64,000 nucleotides of DNA, from NCBI GenBank assembly GCA_036389395.1, contig DASVPY010000029.1, forward strand, positions 1 through 64,000, given 5' to 3'. This stretch comes from QHXQ01 sp036389395 (GTDB lineage: Bacteria > Acidobacteriota > Blastocatellia > Pyrinomonadales > Pyrinomonadaceae). Position 1 is the stretch's first letter; each line of letters opens with the position of its first letter. Made by a program: the position numbers and the translations under genes. Shown here one piece after another: positions 22,101 to 29,038 of this stretch. The notes below the pieces were generated by a model that did no database searches, was not told the DNA's origin, and saw only the letters and a program-made list of their open reading frames with translations.

Positions 22101-22835
22101 GCCCGTGAGCATCTGGTAGAGGATGATCCCCAGGCTGTAGATGTCGGCCCGCTGATCCGGCTCCTCGTCCGACCACTGCTCCGGGGCCATGTAGAAGGGC
22201 GAACCCATGATGCCGGTCGTCTTCGCGGCCACGAACGAGCCGAGCAACTCGCCGGAGCGGATCTTGGCGAGGCCGAAGTCGAGCACCTTCACGGCCTCAT
22301 GGGCGGGCAGACCGTCCTCCAGCATCACGTTGAGCGGTTTCAGATCGCGGTGCACGATGCCGCGCCGGTGCGCCGCCTCGACGCCCGCCGCGATGGCGCT
22401 CATGATCTCCAGCGCCGGCCGCGGCTCGAAGCGCCCGGCCGCGGCCAGCAACTCCTGTAAGGACTTGCCCTGGACGAACTCCATGACGAGGAACGGCATC
22501 GTGCCGTTGACCACGCCGTAGTCCGTCACGGCGATCACGTTGTAGTGGCGGATGGCGGCGGCGGCCATCGCCTCCTGGCGGAAGCGCGTGGCCAGCTCCG
22601 GGTCGTTGCCGACCAGATCGGGGAGGATGACTTTGATCGCGTGCGTGGTCTTGAGGAAGATGTGGCGGGCCTTGTAGACCATCCCCATCCCGCCCTGCCC
22701 CAGCCGGCGGCGCAACTGGTAGCGCCCGTCGAGCACCTGCGGGCAGCCCAGCGAGTTAGTCAGCAGGGCTTCGTCGCTGGGGCAGCGCTCGACTTCGTCA
22801 GGGAAGCAGCGATTGCAGGAAGGGCATTCTTTCAT
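19194..22835 (-). CDS. Transmembrane Ser/Thr protein kinase with long charged helix and FGE-like C-terminal domain
   Basis: This encodes 1213 residues. Residues 4-19 form a short zinc ribbon (CPSCNRCF). The PASTA-less Hanks kinase domain spans about 38-310: GQGGMGMVY loop, Lys68, HRDLKPLN (Asp164), DFG 186-188 and MAPEQW, so it should be active. From about 355 to 840 the sequence is almost pure Glu/Arg/Ala/Lys repeats, predicted to be a very long single helix or coiled coil. A single membrane helix follows (about 912-935, LPLILGMAVALLLFSGLGVG). The exported C-terminal domain (about 945-1213) is of the formylglycine-generating/SUMF1 fold (GNVWEWTSS, RRGGYY, IGFRLV) but lacks the paired Cys of the catalytic site. 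It probably senses a ligand outside the inner membrane. Confidence 0.93.
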   Translation of the reverse strand: MKECPSCNRCFPDEVERCPSDEALLTNSLGCPQVLDGRYQLRRRLGQGGMGMVYKARHIFLKTTHAIKVILPDLVGNDPELATRFRQEAMAAAAIRHYNVIAVTDYGVVNGTMPFLVMEFVQGKSLQELLAAAGRFEPRPALEIMSAIAAGVEAAHRRGIVHRDLKPLNVMLEDGLPAHEAVKVLDFGLAKIRSGELLGSFVAAKTTGIMGSPFYMAPEQWSDEEPDQRADIYSLGIILYQMLTGDVPFKGPSVPAIMRKHLMDEPPGFADKGAPAAPRVEQITRWALEKDPAQRPQTAQEFARELRAAVEADEAARQQVAPLSQADTLVSQALAPELAGTISDQQLAGTISDDALNAEPDARARAEAQAREEAARRLREEAAARAAAEQQRKAEEERQRQAAEEQRRKAAEEQQRREAEERRLREAEERRLREEAARRAEEARLAEEARLAEEARLAEEARQRREREAAVRRAAEEEARRKAEEEARREAEEEERRQAEEEARRKAAEEAERKAAEEAAREAAEEARRKAEEEVARKAEEEARRLAEEERQREEARQRAAAAEAARRAEEERLREEREETERREREEAERREREESERRAAEEAEAARLAEESRLAEEAARQVELERQQREAAEAARRKAEAAEQRAAEEAQRREEEKQRRREARAARKAEAARHAEEERQRAAAEEAARRAEEARLAEEARLAEEARSAEEARQRREREEAERRAAEEAEARRRAEEAEARRLAAEAARAAEEQRRQEEEARAQAAAAEVARQAELERQRREEEERAAQARREAAAREVAARQAAAREAAAREAAEREAAAREEAAREAAALAEAAQPDAADAMPAAAEPLPPDVEEARPPQEQAIGVTSYPPPVTRLAQESLQQMGGTTANWGEGQTPLQDAPLPTPPPKRAPLPLILGMAVALLLFSGLGVGLFLWSRSSPSPSAGTGVNGNGPAVGQQPIARDMMLVAGGTFMMGRSDVNPASEDHSNEFPAHPVTVKSFYMDKTEVTNAEYAEFVRAMSYPAPRDENQGDQEKPYWKPWAGGAPPAGQERWPVRNVTVADAKAFAAWLSKRDGVEYRLPTEEEWEYAARSGGKFKLYPWGEQAGAGRANLDSDMPRPVGSFPQGASADGVLDLIGNVWEWTSSQASIYVGNNRMNLEPEDRNSVIRRGGYYRSPGRGDKAITACSREWVEPNTKAATIGFRLVRDGS
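20320..21770 (-). repeat. Degenerate low-complexity repeat coding for Glu/Arg/Ala helix
   Basis: About 1.45 kb inside the kinase gene consists of short degenerate units encoding EEARRKAEEEARR-like sequence. Several other frames are also open here, which explains long spurious reading frames on both strands. Confidence 0.85.
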
Positions 22836-23139
22836 CGGGCGGATCGATGTCCTTATGATCGCTCGTCGTCCGCCCGCACCCGCAAAGCAGGTGGCTCGCT
22901 GTCGCGCCGCTCGATCCGTCAGGGCGGCCGGCGCTGCGAGGGGACGGTGACAACCCGAGGCGGCCTCTTTAAGTGTTTTAGACGCGAGGCTGTCGTCTCA
23001 GCTTTTGCGGCGCGCCCGCTGGCCCGTCGCCGCGCACGAAATACTAACAACTTCATGCTACGATAAGCGGGCGCAGTTGTTCAAGCTTCGTTACGCACGG
23101 ACGGGCCCGCGCCCGCGCCGGGAGGCTCGTATACCGTTT
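22836..23139. other. Intergenic region between divergent kinase and pyrophosphatase genes
   Basis: This 304-base gap should carry promoters for both genes. A TACGAT hexamer at 23059-23064 could be a rightward -10 for the pyrophosphatase gene but has no good -35. A GGGAGG site at about 23120 is the only plausible ribosome-binding site for the pyrophosphatase. Confidence 0.35.
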
Positions 23140-23742
23140 ATGACCGGCAAAGCCGCACCCCACGCGCGCACGGCGCGCCTGACCGCCTTCGACGCCGAGG
23201 GCGAGGACGTGAACGTCATCGTCGAGACGCCGAAGGGCAGCCGCAACAAGTTCAACTACGACGACGAACTCGGCCTCTTCAAGCTCGGCGGCGTGCTGCC
23301 GGCCGGCGCGGTCTTCCCCTTCGACTTCGGCTTCGTCCCGGCCACCCTGGGCGGCGACGGCGACCCGCTCGACGTGCTGCTATTGATGGACGAGCCGGCC
23401 TTTCCGGGCTGCCTCGTCATGACGCGCCTGATCGGCGTGATCGAGGCCGAGCAGACAGAGGGCGACGGCGAACCGGTGCGCAACGACCGCCTGATCGGCG
23501 TCGCCGCGAAGGCGCGCAACTACAAGGGCGTGCGCGCGCTCTCACAGCTCAACGAGAACCTCGTCGCCGAGATCGAGCACTTCTTCGTCTCCTACAACGA
23601 GATGAAGGGCAAGGTCTTCAAGCCCACGGGCCGCGGCGGCGCGGCCCGCGCCCGCGCCTTGGTCGAGGAAGGCGCGCGCGCCTTCGCACGGCGACACAAA
23701 CGCCCGCGCGCCGCCGCGAAGAAGCGCGCGCGCAAGCGTTAG
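23140..23742 (+). CDS. ppa: Inorganic pyrophosphatase, family I
   Basis: It hydrolyses PPi to two phosphates in the cytosol and so drives biosynthetic reactions. The ATG at 23140 gives 200 residues, close to family size; the frame is open further upstream but that part has no similarity to the family. The family I signature GDGDPLDVLLL supplies the catalytic Asp residues; other metal and phosphate ligands are in KGSRNKFNYD, FPFDFGFVP and ARNYKGVR. The C-terminal 25 residues are a very basic tail (RRHKRPRAAAKKRARKR), unusual for this enzyme and perhaps binding nucleic acid or polyphosphate. A strong hairpin follows 18 bases after the stop. Confidence 0.93.
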   Translation: MTGKAAPHARTARLTAFDAEGEDVNVIVETPKGSRNKFNYDDELGLFKLGGVLPAGAVFPFDFGFVPATLGGDGDPLDVLLLMDEPAFPGCLVMTRLIGVIEAEQTEGDGEPVRNDRLIGVAAKARNYKGVRALSQLNENLVAEIEHFFVSYNEMKGKVFKPTGRGGAARARALVEEGARAFARRHKRPRAAAKKRARKR

Positions 23743-23760
23743 GGTAACGGCCAGAAAGAA

Positions 23761-23797
23761 GCAGCCGGCGGCCCCCACTTCGGGGGCCGCCGGCTGC
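23761..23797. terminator. Bidirectional hairpin terminator
   Basis: A 16-bp perfect stem (arms 23761-23776 and 23782-23797, loop ACTTC) lies between the convergent ppa and rpsU genes. On the minus strand it is followed by TTCTTTCT, so it probably terminates rpsU and also serves ppa. Confidence 0.85.
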
Positions 23798-23821
23798 TTG
23801 CGTTCGTTGCGTGCTGAGCGT

Positions 23822-24028
23822 CTAGCTGCGGGGCGCTTGCATCGGCCGCCGCTTCTTCTTGTTGCGCTTGCGCGCGAGCGCCGACTTGAGCTTCGCCTTC
23901 TGCCCGCGCGACATGAAGAAGGCGTGCTTCTTCGCGTCCTTGATGATCTCTTCGGTCATCACCTTCCGCTTGAAACGGCGCAGCGCGCTCTCGATGGATT
24001 CACCCGGATTGACGTTAACTGTGGCCAT
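23822..24028 (-). CDS. rpsU: 30S ribosomal protein S21
   Basis: This 68-residue basic protein is the standard size and matches S21: VNPGESIESALRRFKRKV near the N-terminus and a Lys/Arg-rich C-terminus (KRNKKKRRP). S21 helps base pairing of mRNA leaders with 16S rRNA at initiation. ATG at 24028 is preceded by GGGAGAGAAG. A shared terminator lies 25 bases downstream. It is probably transcribed alone. Confidence 0.97.
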   Translation of the reverse strand: MATVNVNPGESIESALRRFKRKVMTEEIIKDAKKHAFFMSRGQKAKLKSALARKRNKKKRRPMQAPRS

Positions 24029-24155
24029 CTTCTCTCCCGATCCTAAAAGTCGGCCGCCTCGGCGGCCCTCATTAAGCTGTCCGCTTTTTGCCTTACTTGT
24101 TTAACCAAACCGCGCCCAAAGGTCAAGCGGCCGGCGACACGCGCCCCTAGCCGGA

Positions 24156-24197
24156 CACCCCGGCGGCGCTGCGGCCACGCGGGCCGCCGCCGGGGTG
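24156..24197 (-). terminator. Hairpin downstream of RRM gene
   Basis: Arms 24156-24168 and 24185-24197 pair over 13 bp (CACCCCGGCGGCG). There is no T tract, so this is a possible terminator or 3' end stabiliser of the RRM-protein transcript. Confidence 0.5.
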
Positions 24198-24238
24198 CTC
24201 GGACGCACAGACGCACAAGTTGCCGGCTGAAACTCTGC

Positions 24239-24622
24239 CTACCAGCGCGGCTCGCGCTGCCCGCCGTAGCCGCCGCCGCCGCCGCGGCCGCCGCCGCCGC
24301 CGTAGCCGCCACCGCCGCCGCGCCGGTTGCCGCCGCCGCCGCCGTAACCGCCGCCGCCGCCGAAGCCGCGATCCTCACGCGGGCGCGCTTCGTTGACCGT
24401 CAGGTTGCGGCCGTTGAATTCCTTACCGTTGAACTGCTCGATGGCGCGCTGGCCGTCGTCGTTCGAGGCCATCTCGACGAAGCCGAAGCCGCGCGAGCGG
24501 CCCGTCTCGCGGTCGGTCACGACCGACGCCGATTGCACTTCGCCCACCTGGCCGAAGAGTTCCTGCAAGTCCTCACCCGTAGTTTTGAAGTTGAGGTTGC
24601 CGACGAAAAGTCTCATTGTCAT
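24239..24622 (-). CDS. Glycine-rich RRM RNA-binding protein
   Basis: This 127-residue protein has one RNA recognition motif (about 3-80) with RNP2 LFVGNLNF and RNP1 RGFGFVEM, followed by a Gly/Tyr/Arg-rich tail (GGGGGYGGGG repeats) ending QREPRW. Such proteins bind single-stranded RNA and are known in cyanobacteria and other bacteria, often cold induced. ATG at 24622 gives MTMRLFVG; a second ATG lies two codons later. The tail is encoded by GCC-type trinucleotide runs prone to slippage. A long leader (323-base gap upstream) could carry post-transcriptional control. Confidence 0.95.
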   Translation of the reverse strand: MTMRLFVGNLNFKTTGEDLQELFGQVGEVQSASVVTDRETGRSRGFGFVEMASNDDGQRAIEQFNGKEFNGRNLTVNEARPREDRGFGGGGGYGGGGGNRRGGGGGYGGGGGRGGGGGYGGQREPRW

Positions 24623-24945
<323 letters not shown>

Positions 24946-26622
24946 TCATTTCTTCGGCGCGTCCTTGGCCTGCTTGTCGGAGGTGATGATGACGAAGCCG
25001 AGCCAGATCGCGCCGGCCGCGGCGAGCAGGAAGAAGAGCATGGCGAAGCCCGGATAGCCGAAGATTTTGAACGTCGTCTCGACGCGCATCAGCAGCGCCG
25101 CGCCCACGATCATCGCGGCGATCATCAAGCCGAGCGTGATCCGGTTGGCCACCTTCTGCAAGCCTTCCAAGAGCACCTTCTCGTCAATCGTGTCCACCTT
25201 CAGCGTCAGCTCGTTGTTGCCGACCGCGTCCAGAATCTTGTTGACCCGACCGGGCAGCTTCTCGGCGAACTCCTTCAGGTCGATCAGGTGCGCCATGATG
25301 TTGCCCGGCGCGAGCGACTTCAGGACGCGCTGCTGCATCAGCCCCGTGGCGTAGCGCCGGATCGTGGCGTTCGGGTCGAAGTCGGGCGCGAGCGTGTAGA
25401 CGCACTGATCGAGGTTCAGGAGCGCCTTCGCGATCAAGGTGAACTCGGCGGGCAGGCGGAAGTCGCTCTCGGCCGCGATGCGCTGGATTTCCAGGACGAC
25501 TTGGCCCGCGTCGATCTGCCGCAGGTTCGTGCCCGTGTGGCGCACGACCAGATCGGCGATGCGGCGGCGGAACTCGTGCTCGTCGAAGTCAATCTTGCGC
25601 TCGCCCATGCGGACGGTGATCTCGGCGGCCTCGTCGCCGCGCCCCTCGGCGATGGCGAGGAGCAGGCGCAGCATGTCGTCCTGGAACTTCGCGCCGAGGC
25701 GGCCGACCATCCCCACGTCGAGCAGGGCGACGTTCCCGTCGTCGGTCAGGAAGACGTTGCCGGGGTGCGGGTCGGCGTGGAAGAAGCCGTCCACGAGCAT
25801 CTGCTGCAAGTAGGCGCGGAACAACTGCTCGGCCAGCTCGTCGCCGTTCAACTCGATGCGCGCGAGCGGGCTGAGCGCCGTGATCTTGCGCCCGCGCACG
25901 TAGTCCATCGTCAGCACGCGCGAGGTCGTGTAGTCGGCGACGGGCGCGGGCACGACGATCAATGGGAACTGGTCGAGCGACTCGCTGAGCGTCAGCAGGT
26001 TGGCCGCCTCGTCGCGGTAGTCCAACTCGCGCAGGAGGCTCTTGCGCAGCTCGCCGAACATCTGCTTGAAGTCGTAGCGCCGCCCCATCTCCGTGTGCGC
26101 TTCGAGGAACTCGGCCAACTCGCCCAACGCTTCCAGGTCGGGCACGATCACCTCGCGCACGTCCGGGCGCTGCACCTTGACGACGACCTGCCGGCCGTCG
26201 CGCAGCTCCGCGCGGTGCACCTGACCGAGCGACGCCGAGGCCATCGGCGTGGACTCGAAGTGCGCGAACGCTTTCGACAGGCGCACGCCCAACTCGGTCG
26301 TCACCACGCGCTCGATGTCCGCGAAGGAGACCGGCTCGACCTTGTCCTGCAAGCGCGTGAGGGCTTCGAGGTAGGGCGGCGGCAGGAGGTCTGCGCGCGT
26401 CGAGAGCAGTTGCCCCAGCTTGACGTAAGTGGGGCCGAGCCGTTCGAGGTCGGCCGCCAGTTCGTCGGCGTGCGCCGCGTCCACGGGCGCGACCGGCTCG
26501 TCACCCTGTAAGGCGGCGGCGAGGCCCACCTGCTGCACCAGGTCGGAGCGGCCGTACTTGATGAACAGCAGCGCGATGTCTTTGTAGCGCTTCAAGTGTT
26601 CGGGCTTGAGCGACAGACTCAT
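24946..26622 (-). CDS. AarF/UbiB-family atypical kinase, membrane anchored
   Basis: This 558-residue protein shows the UbiB features: the N-terminal KxGQ motif (YVKLGQLLSTRADLLP), an Ala-rich nucleotide loop (ASASLGQVHRA), KVQRP, HADPHPGNVF and LLDVGMVG. Two hydrophobic helices sit at the C-terminus (about 485-510 and 518-545). UbiB/AarF proteins support quinone synthesis or trafficking through ATPase activity, so a link to the quinol-using respiratory chain nearby is plausible. The start at 26622 gives MSLSLKPEHLKRYKD. No quinone-synthesis gene is adjacent. Confidence 0.93.
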   Translation of the reverse strand: MSLSLKPEHLKRYKDIALLFIKYGRSDLVQQVGLAAALQGDEPVAPVDAAHADELAADLERLGPTYVKLGQLLSTRADLLPPPYLEALTRLQDKVEPVSFADIERVVTTELGVRLSKAFAHFESTPMASASLGQVHRAELRDGRQVVVKVQRPDVREVIVPDLEALGELAEFLEAHTEMGRRYDFKQMFGELRKSLLRELDYRDEAANLLTLSESLDQFPLIVVPAPVADYTTSRVLTMDYVRGRKITALSPLARIELNGDELAEQLFRAYLQQMLVDGFFHADPHPGNVFLTDDGNVALLDVGMVGRLGAKFQDDMLRLLLAIAEGRGDEAAEITVRMGERKIDFDEHEFRRRIADLVVRHTGTNLRQIDAGQVVLEIQRIAAESDFRLPAEFTLIAKALLNLDQCVYTLAPDFDPNATIRRYATGLMQQRVLKSLAPGNIMAHLIDLKEFAEKLPGRVNKILDAVGNNELTLKVDTIDEKVLLEGLQKVANRITLGLMIAAMIVGAALLMRVETTFKIFGYPGFAMLFFLLAAAGAIWLGFVIITSDKQAKDAPKK

Positions 26623-26848
26623 GCGTTGTCTCCCACGAGCGGGCTTCGGCGACTATCGTACTGCACAGGAGGGGGCGGACGGCTGCGACGTTTGTAAGCC
26701 GCGGACGCGGCCGGCGTCAAGCGGGAGCAGGACTGTGGCGGCTTTGCGCGCCGCTCACAAACGCCACAGCGCGCGCGGGCCGCGCGGCGCGGAAAGGCGC
26801 GTAAACGGCGCGCGGGCGCGCGGCACGGTCGTTGCCGTTTGAGGCGTC

Positions 26849-27547
26849 GTGAACGGTGCCAGGTCTGACTTCCGGCGCATGGGTCATGGACGCGTAAATA
26901 GCGTTACGCCGGGGGTCGCTTCTGTCGCCAGAAGGGCGCGGTCATTTGAGGAGGTGGCCGCGCCCTTCGTTCTGCGCGCGGCCGTCGGTGGGCCACGCCT
27001 GAACGCTTTTAACTCTTCACGACGCGCGCGCTGGCTCGCGCTCGTGCTCGGCTGCTGGCTGCTGTCGGCGTGCGCGGCCCGCCCGGTCGAAGAGACGGTG
27101 ACGGTGGACGCGAGCCGCCTGTCGGCGCTGCCCGCGCCGGCCGTGGCCGCGGCGACGCCGCAACTGCCCGCCCGCGACGAAGACATAGAGGCGGCCGGCG
27201 ACCGCATCGCCGAAGCCATCACCAGCCTCAACCGGCGGCGCGGCCCCAGCGGCCCGCGCAACCCCGCGGCCGCCCAGCGCGCGCTCGACCAAGCGGCCGC
27301 CGCCCTCACGCGCGCCCTCCGCGACAAGCCCCACGACGCCCCCGTCCGCGACGCCCTGCGCGCCGCCCTGCGCGACCTCACCAACTCGCAGAACGACATC
27401 CGCCGCAACGCCTTCACCGAGGCCGTCGCCCAACTCACCTCCCTCAACCAACGCCTCGACACGCTCCACGGCGCGGAAGAAGAGAAGACGGAGCAGGAGG
27501 CGGAAGGCAGAAGCCAGAAGCCAGAAGCCAAAAGCCAGAATGAATAG
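26849..27547 (+). CDS. Putative lipoprotein, unknown function
   Basis: The frame from GTG 26849 encodes 232 residues, but a lipoprotein signal (WLALVLGCWLLSAC, Cys in a good lipobox) lies about 75 residues in. The true start is therefore probably downstream, such as ATG 26879 or GTG 26954. The mature part is Ala/Arg-rich helix (DEDIEAAGDRIAEAITSLN to RLDTLHG), with no known domain. The final dozen residues (GRSQKPEAKSQ) are encoded by a 7-nt tandem repeat that forms one arm of an inverted repeat. A terminator overlaps the stop region. It probably sits in a membrane facing the periplasm. Confidence 0.6.
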   Translation: MNGARSDFRRMGHGRVNSVTPGVASVARRARSFEEVAAPFVLRAAVGGPRLNAFNSSRRARWLALVLGCWLLSACAARPVEETVTVDASRLSALPAPAVAAATPQLPARDEDIEAAGDRIAEAITSLNRRRGPSGPRNPAAAQRALDQAAAALTRALRDKPHDAPVRDALRAALRDLTNSQNDIRRNAFTEAVAQLTSLNQRLDTLHGAEEEKTEQEAEGRSQKPEAKSQNE

Positions 27548-27651
27548 CCGGCCCTGCAACAAGGCCGGCCTTTCTGCTGCCGCGTCCTCGACCGTCTTCC
27601 TACTGGCTTCTGACTTCTGACTTCTGCCTACTGCTCACTGCTCACTGCTTC
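27504..27651. repeat. Heptad inverted repeat, AAGCCAG family
   Basis: The left arm (27504-27538) repeats AAGCCAG with a 7-base period; the right arm (27602-27651) reads TGGCTTC, TGACTTC, TGACTTC, TGCCTAC, TGCTCAC, TGCTCAC. Arms are imperfect complements. The left arm codes for the end of the lipoprotein and the right arm overlaps the stop codon of the convergent response regulator. Confidence 0.85.
27545..27573 (+). terminator. Terminator after lipoprotein gene
   Basis: A 7-bp stem GCCGGCC/GGCCGGC with a 9-base loop is followed by CTTTCT. It begins at the stop codon of the lipoprotein gene and sits in the loop of the heptad inverted repeat. Confidence 0.7.
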
Positions 27652-29015
27652 TCTTCCCCGTCGAGCTGGATGCCGAAGCGCTCGGCCATGCGGTAGAGGG
27701 TGCGGCGGTCGATCTGCATGACCTCGGCGGCGTGCGTGCGGTTGCCGTGAACCTGTTCGAGCACGTAGACGAGGTAGCGGCGCTCCAACTCGTCGAGCGT
27801 GGGCAGGTCGGCGTAGAGCGCGGCGAGCGGCGACGCCTTCGCGCCCGCGCGGCCGCGCGCGTCGAACGTCTGGAGCTTGGCGGGCAGGTCTTCGGGCGCG
27901 ACCTCCGCGCCGCGCGCGTGCAGCGCCGCGTACTCGACCGCCGACTCTAGCTCGCGCACGTTGCCGGGCCAGTCGTAGGCGGCGAGCGCCGCGAGCGTCT
28001 CCGGCGTGAAGCGCAGACGCCGGCCCGCGCCCTCGGCCGCGGCGCGCAGGAAGCGCTCGGCCAGGAGCGGGATGTCGCCGCGCCGGTCGCGCAAGGGCGG
28101 CACGTGCAGCGTCACGACGCTCAAGCGGTAGAAGAGGTCTTCGCGGAACTTGCCGGCCTTGACCTCTTGTTCGAGGTCGCGGTTCGTCGCCGCCACGACG
28201 CGCGCGTCCACGCGCGTCGTGCGCGACGCGCCCACGCGCCGCACCTCGCCCTCCTGCAACGCGCGCAAGAGCTTCACCTGCATCGCCGGACTCGTCTCCC
28301 CGATCTCGTCGAGGAAGAGCGTGCCGCCCTCGGCCTCTTCCCACAGCCCCTTGCGATCCGCGACCGCGCCGGTGAACGCGCCGCGCACGTGCCCGAACAG
28401 CTCGGCCTCAAGGAGCGTCTCGGCGAGCGCGCCGCAGTTGACGGGCACGAAGGCCGCGGCGGCGCGCGGGCTGTGCTTGTGAATCGCGCGCGCGACCAAC
28501 TCCTTGCCCGTGCCCGACTCGCCGATGACCAGCACGGTCGAGCGCGCGGGCGCGACGCGCGCGATCTCTTTGTACAACTCGATCATCGCGGGCGCGCGCC
28601 CCGTCAGCCCCGACTCCTCGTAGCGCGCCGACAGTTCGGCCGGCGCGGGTTCGTCCGCGCCCGCGCGCGTCATCGCGCGCCGCGCCGTCGCCACCACCTC
28701 CTCGACCTTGAACGGCTTGGAGACGAAATCCCAAGCGCCCTCGCGCGCCGCCTCGACCGCCGCGCTCAGCGTGCCGAAGCCCGTCACGAGGATGACCGGG
28801 CAGTGGTCGCGCAAGGTGCGCAACAGGTCGAGACCCGTCTGTTCGGCTTCGAGGTTCACGTCGCTCACGACCAGATCGAACGGCCCGGCGGCGGCGAGTT
28901 TCAACGCGCGCTCAGGCGTCTGCGCCGTCTCGGTCGTCCACCCCTGCGCCGCGAAAATCTCGCGCAGCAACTCGCACGAGGCGCGGTCGTCGTCCACCAC
29001 CAGAATGCGTTTCAT
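27642..29015 (-). CDS. Sigma-54-dependent response regulator, NtrC family
   Basis: This encodes 457 residues with three domains: receiver (about 1-120, phosphoacceptor Asp52 in VVSDVNLE, Lys in VSKPF), AAA+ sigma-54 activator (about 145-375, Walker A GESGTGKE, GAFTGA loop for sigma-54 contact, Walker B GGTLFLDEIGE) and a C-terminal Fis-type helix-turn-helix (AAEVMQIDRRTLYRMAERFG). It should activate sigma-54 promoters when phosphorylated by the histidine kinase encoded 23 bases upstream in the same operon. The last codons and stop lie in a heptad repeat. Target genes are not evident in the window. Confidence 0.96.
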   Translation of the reverse strand: MKRILVVDDDRASCELLREIFAAQGWTTETAQTPERALKLAAAGPFDLVVSDVNLEAEQTGLDLLRTLRDHCPVILVTGFGTLSAAVEAAREGAWDFVSKPFKVEEVVATARRAMTRAGADEPAPAELSARYEESGLTGRAPAMIELYKEIARVAPARSTVLVIGESGTGKELVARAIHKHSPRAAAAFVPVNCGALAETLLEAELFGHVRGAFTGAVADRKGLWEEAEGGTLFLDEIGETSPAMQVKLLRALQEGEVRRVGASRTTRVDARVVAATNRDLEQEVKAGKFREDLFYRLSVVTLHVPPLRDRRGDIPLLAERFLRAAAEGAGRRLRFTPETLAALAAYDWPGNVRELESAVEYAALHARGAEVAPEDLPAKLQTFDARGRAGAKASPLAALYADLPTLDELERRYLVYVLEQVHGNRTHAAEVMQIDRRTLYRMAERFGIQLDGEEKQ

Positions 29016-29038
29016 AACTCCTCACTCGGCGCGCGTCT

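Noticed and set aside
26884..27531. Minus-strand frame starting with MASGFWLLPSAS, looking like a signal peptide
   Set aside because: The hydrophobic start is simply the reverse reading of the AAGCCAG heptads; the rest is a shadow of the lipoprotein gene.
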